The translations under genes and the position numbers were made by a program. Shown piece by piece: positions 5,220 to 5,942 of a DNA stretch of 5,942 bases. Within the stretch, counting starts at the first letter, position 1. Each line of letters starts with the position of its first letter. This DNA comes from Clostridiales bacterium (GTDB lineage: Bacteria > Bacillota > Clostridia > Christensenellales > Aristaeellaceae), in NCBI GenBank assembly GCA_012512355.1, contig JAAZEI010000283.1, positions 1 through 5,942 on the forward strand, written 5' to 3'. The notes under the pieces are model-generated. The model made no database searches, was not told the DNA's origin, and saw nothing but the letters and a program-made list of their open reading frames with translations.

Positions 5220-5236
5220 GATTTATTGGGTATAAT
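5206..5236 (+). promoter_or_regulatory. Promoter of the DUF302 gene
   Basis: A perfect -10 TATAAT lies at 5231-5236. The -35 is poorly defined: TTGCTC (5206-5211, 19-base spacer) overlaps the preceding terminator. A second -10-like TATAGT (5239-5244) follows TTGATT (5218-5223) after 15 bases. Either would give a leader of about 35-45 bases to the ATG at 5287. Confidence 0.6.
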
Positions 5237-5286
5237 GATATAGTAAAACATGTGAGGTAAATCTTGAACCGAAAAGGAGATATTGG

Positions 5287-5673
5287 ATGAACGTCGTTTA
5301 TGAAAAACAAACAGGAAAAAAACTGCAGGAGGCCATTGATTCACTGACAGAACACTTGAAAAGCAGTGGCTTTGGTGTGCTGTGGCAGCTCAATTTTAAA
5401 GACAAGCTAAAAGAAAAAGGCCTGGAATTCAAGGATGATTTTGTGGTGCTTGAAGTGTGCAATCCCAGGCAGGCCAAAGAGGTTCTGGAACAAAATATTC
5501 ACATTGGTTATGTGCTTCCCTGTAAAATGGTGGTGAGAAATGAAGGGGATAAAACCTATATCGGCATGACAAACCCTGAAACCTTAATCGGACTGTATGA
5601 CAGCCCCGAACTCACCCAAGTAGCAAAAAGTGTTGCCGATTCTCTTAAAGCCGCGATAGAAGCTTCACTCTAA
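5287..5673 (+). CDS. DUF302 domain protein
   Basis: A 128-aa protein made almost wholly of one DUF302 domain. Recognisable features are the opening helix KKLQEAIDSLTEHLKSSGFGVLWQLNF (11-37), LKEKGLEFKDDFVVLEVCNPRQAKEVLEQN (41-70), IGYVLPCKMVVRNEGDKTYIGMTNPETLIGL (73-103) and a closing helix around VAKSVADSLKAAIE. The CNP (C58) and LPC (C79) cysteines fall at the usual conserved positions. The family's biochemical function is not established; some members are linked to sulfur or redox genes, which are not seen here. No signal peptide or membrane segment. AAGGAG (5274-5279) precedes the ATG by 7 bases. It is apparently monocistronic: own TATAAT promoter upstream, hairpin downstream, convergent gene beyond. 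Confidence 0.92.
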   Translation: MNVVYEKQTGKKLQEAIDSLTEHLKSSGFGVLWQLNFKDKLKEKGLEFKDDFVVLEVCNPRQAKEVLEQNIHIGYVLPCKMVVRNEGDKTYIGMTNPETLIGLYDSPELTQVAKSVADSLKAAIEASL

Positions 5674-5699
5674 ATAAAGATTTTCTCTGATATTTACTT

Positions 5700-5736
5700 C
5701 ACCCCGCAAGCTGGTTTTCTGGCAGCTTGCGGGGTG
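5700..5736. terminator. Strong hairpin between convergent genes, probable terminator without U-tract
   Basis: CACCCCGCAAGCTG (5700-5713) pairs perfectly with CAGCTTGCGGGGTG (5723-5736) around a 9-base loop, a 14-bp GC-rich stem. It lies 27 bases after the DUF302 stop and 38 bases after the convergent glycerate kinase stop, so it could stop or protect transcripts from both sides. Neither strand shows a clean T-run after the stem, so classical intrinsic termination is less certain. Confidence 0.65.
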
Positions 5737-5773
5737 CAGTTCACTATAGATGTGCTTTTAAGTTGTCTGACTT

Positions 5774-5942
5774 TTATCGTTTGATCAGCAGCACGCTGAC
5801 ATCGTTCACATTGGTGCCGGTGGCACCCGTCATAATCAGACCGCCCACTTTTTGCAGGGCGGGATAGGCGTTGTTATTTTCAAGAATTTTAAAGATATCA
5901 AGTCCCTCTGCCCTCAGTTGGTCGCGTGTATCACCATCGGCA
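5774..5942 (-). CDS. Glycerate 2-kinase (type 2, MOFRL domain), C-terminal part
   Basis: Only the last 55 residues are in the window; the gene enters from the right edge and ends at TAA (5776-5774). The tail contains GDTRDQLRAEGLDIFKILENNNAYPAL and the highly characteristic end MTGATGTNVNDVSVLLIKR. The TGxTGTNVNDxxVxL motif is the C-terminal signature of the MOFRL domain of type-2 glycerate kinases (GckA/TtuD group), which phosphorylate D-glycerate to 2-phosphoglycerate, feeding sugar-acid or serine/glyoxylate breakdown into glycolysis. It converges on the DUF302 gene across a hairpin. The beta-hydroxyacid dehydrogenase at 3636 could supply glycerate, but the genes are on opposite strands and not cotranscribed. 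Confidence 0.92.
   Translation of the reverse strand, partial: ADGDTRDQLRAEGLDIFKILENNNAYPALQKVGGLIMTGATGTNVNDVSVLLIKR

Noticed and set aside
4687..5310. Minus-strand 207-codon open frame
   Set aside because: It is antisense to the AlkD-like gene and would cross a terminator and promoter; no domain recognised.
1..5942. CRISPR arrays, tRNA/rRNA genes, insertion sequences, toxin-antitoxin or defence genes
   Set aside because: Reading both strands showed no regularly spaced repeats, RNA-gene signatures, transposase motifs or defence-family domains; the genes are mainly housekeeping types.

Overview
The window looks like ordinary chromosome from a Gram-positive bacterium of the Bacillota, probably a clostridial relative of moderate GC content. 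The clues are strong AGGAGG-type ribosome binding sites, TATAAT/TATACT -10 boxes, TTG and GTG starts, and protein families typical of that group (FabT-like MarR regulator, DegV protein, COG4912 AlkD-like protein, DUF302 protein). I cannot assign genus or species. I see no rRNA, tRNA, CRISPR, insertion sequence or phage gene.

Left part, minus strand (1-798): a MarR-family regulator closely resembling FabT is followed, with a 4-base ATGA overlap, by the start of a DegV-type fatty-acid-binding protein that runs off the window. The promoter (TTGACA-16-TATACT) is immediately followed by three regularly spaced TTTGA/TCAAA half-sites. This suggests a self-controlled unit for fatty-acid uptake or sensing. 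The regulator has no canonical start codon at its perfect Shine-Dalgarno; an ATC sits where ATG would be expected.

Middle, plus strand (862-2048): an extended -10 promoter precedes a tight three-gene cluster: a 98-aa protein of unknown function, a Nudix hydrolase, and a 117-aa coiled-coil protein with a Lys/Ala-rich middle. A perfect 16-bp palindrome directly after the third gene separates it from a membrane-anchored M20 metallopeptidase (2129-3574).

Right part, plus strand (3636-5219): a beta-hydroxyacid dehydrogenase (3-hydroxyisobutyrate/tartronate semialdehyde reductase superfamily) and an AlkD-like DNA alkylation repair protein lie 4 bases apart and end at a clear intrinsic terminator. 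A separate TATAAT promoter then drives a DUF302 protein (5287-5673). A 14-bp hairpin lies between it and the convergent C-terminal end of a type-2 glycerate kinase (minus strand, to the window edge). A glycerate kinase near a possible tartronate semialdehyde reductase hints at glycerate metabolism, but the two are on opposite strands and not one operon.

No clearly new multi-gene system is visible. The points most worth a second look are the putative AUC start and triple operator of the FabT-like regulator, and the unknown protein/Nudix/Lys-Ala-rich trio.
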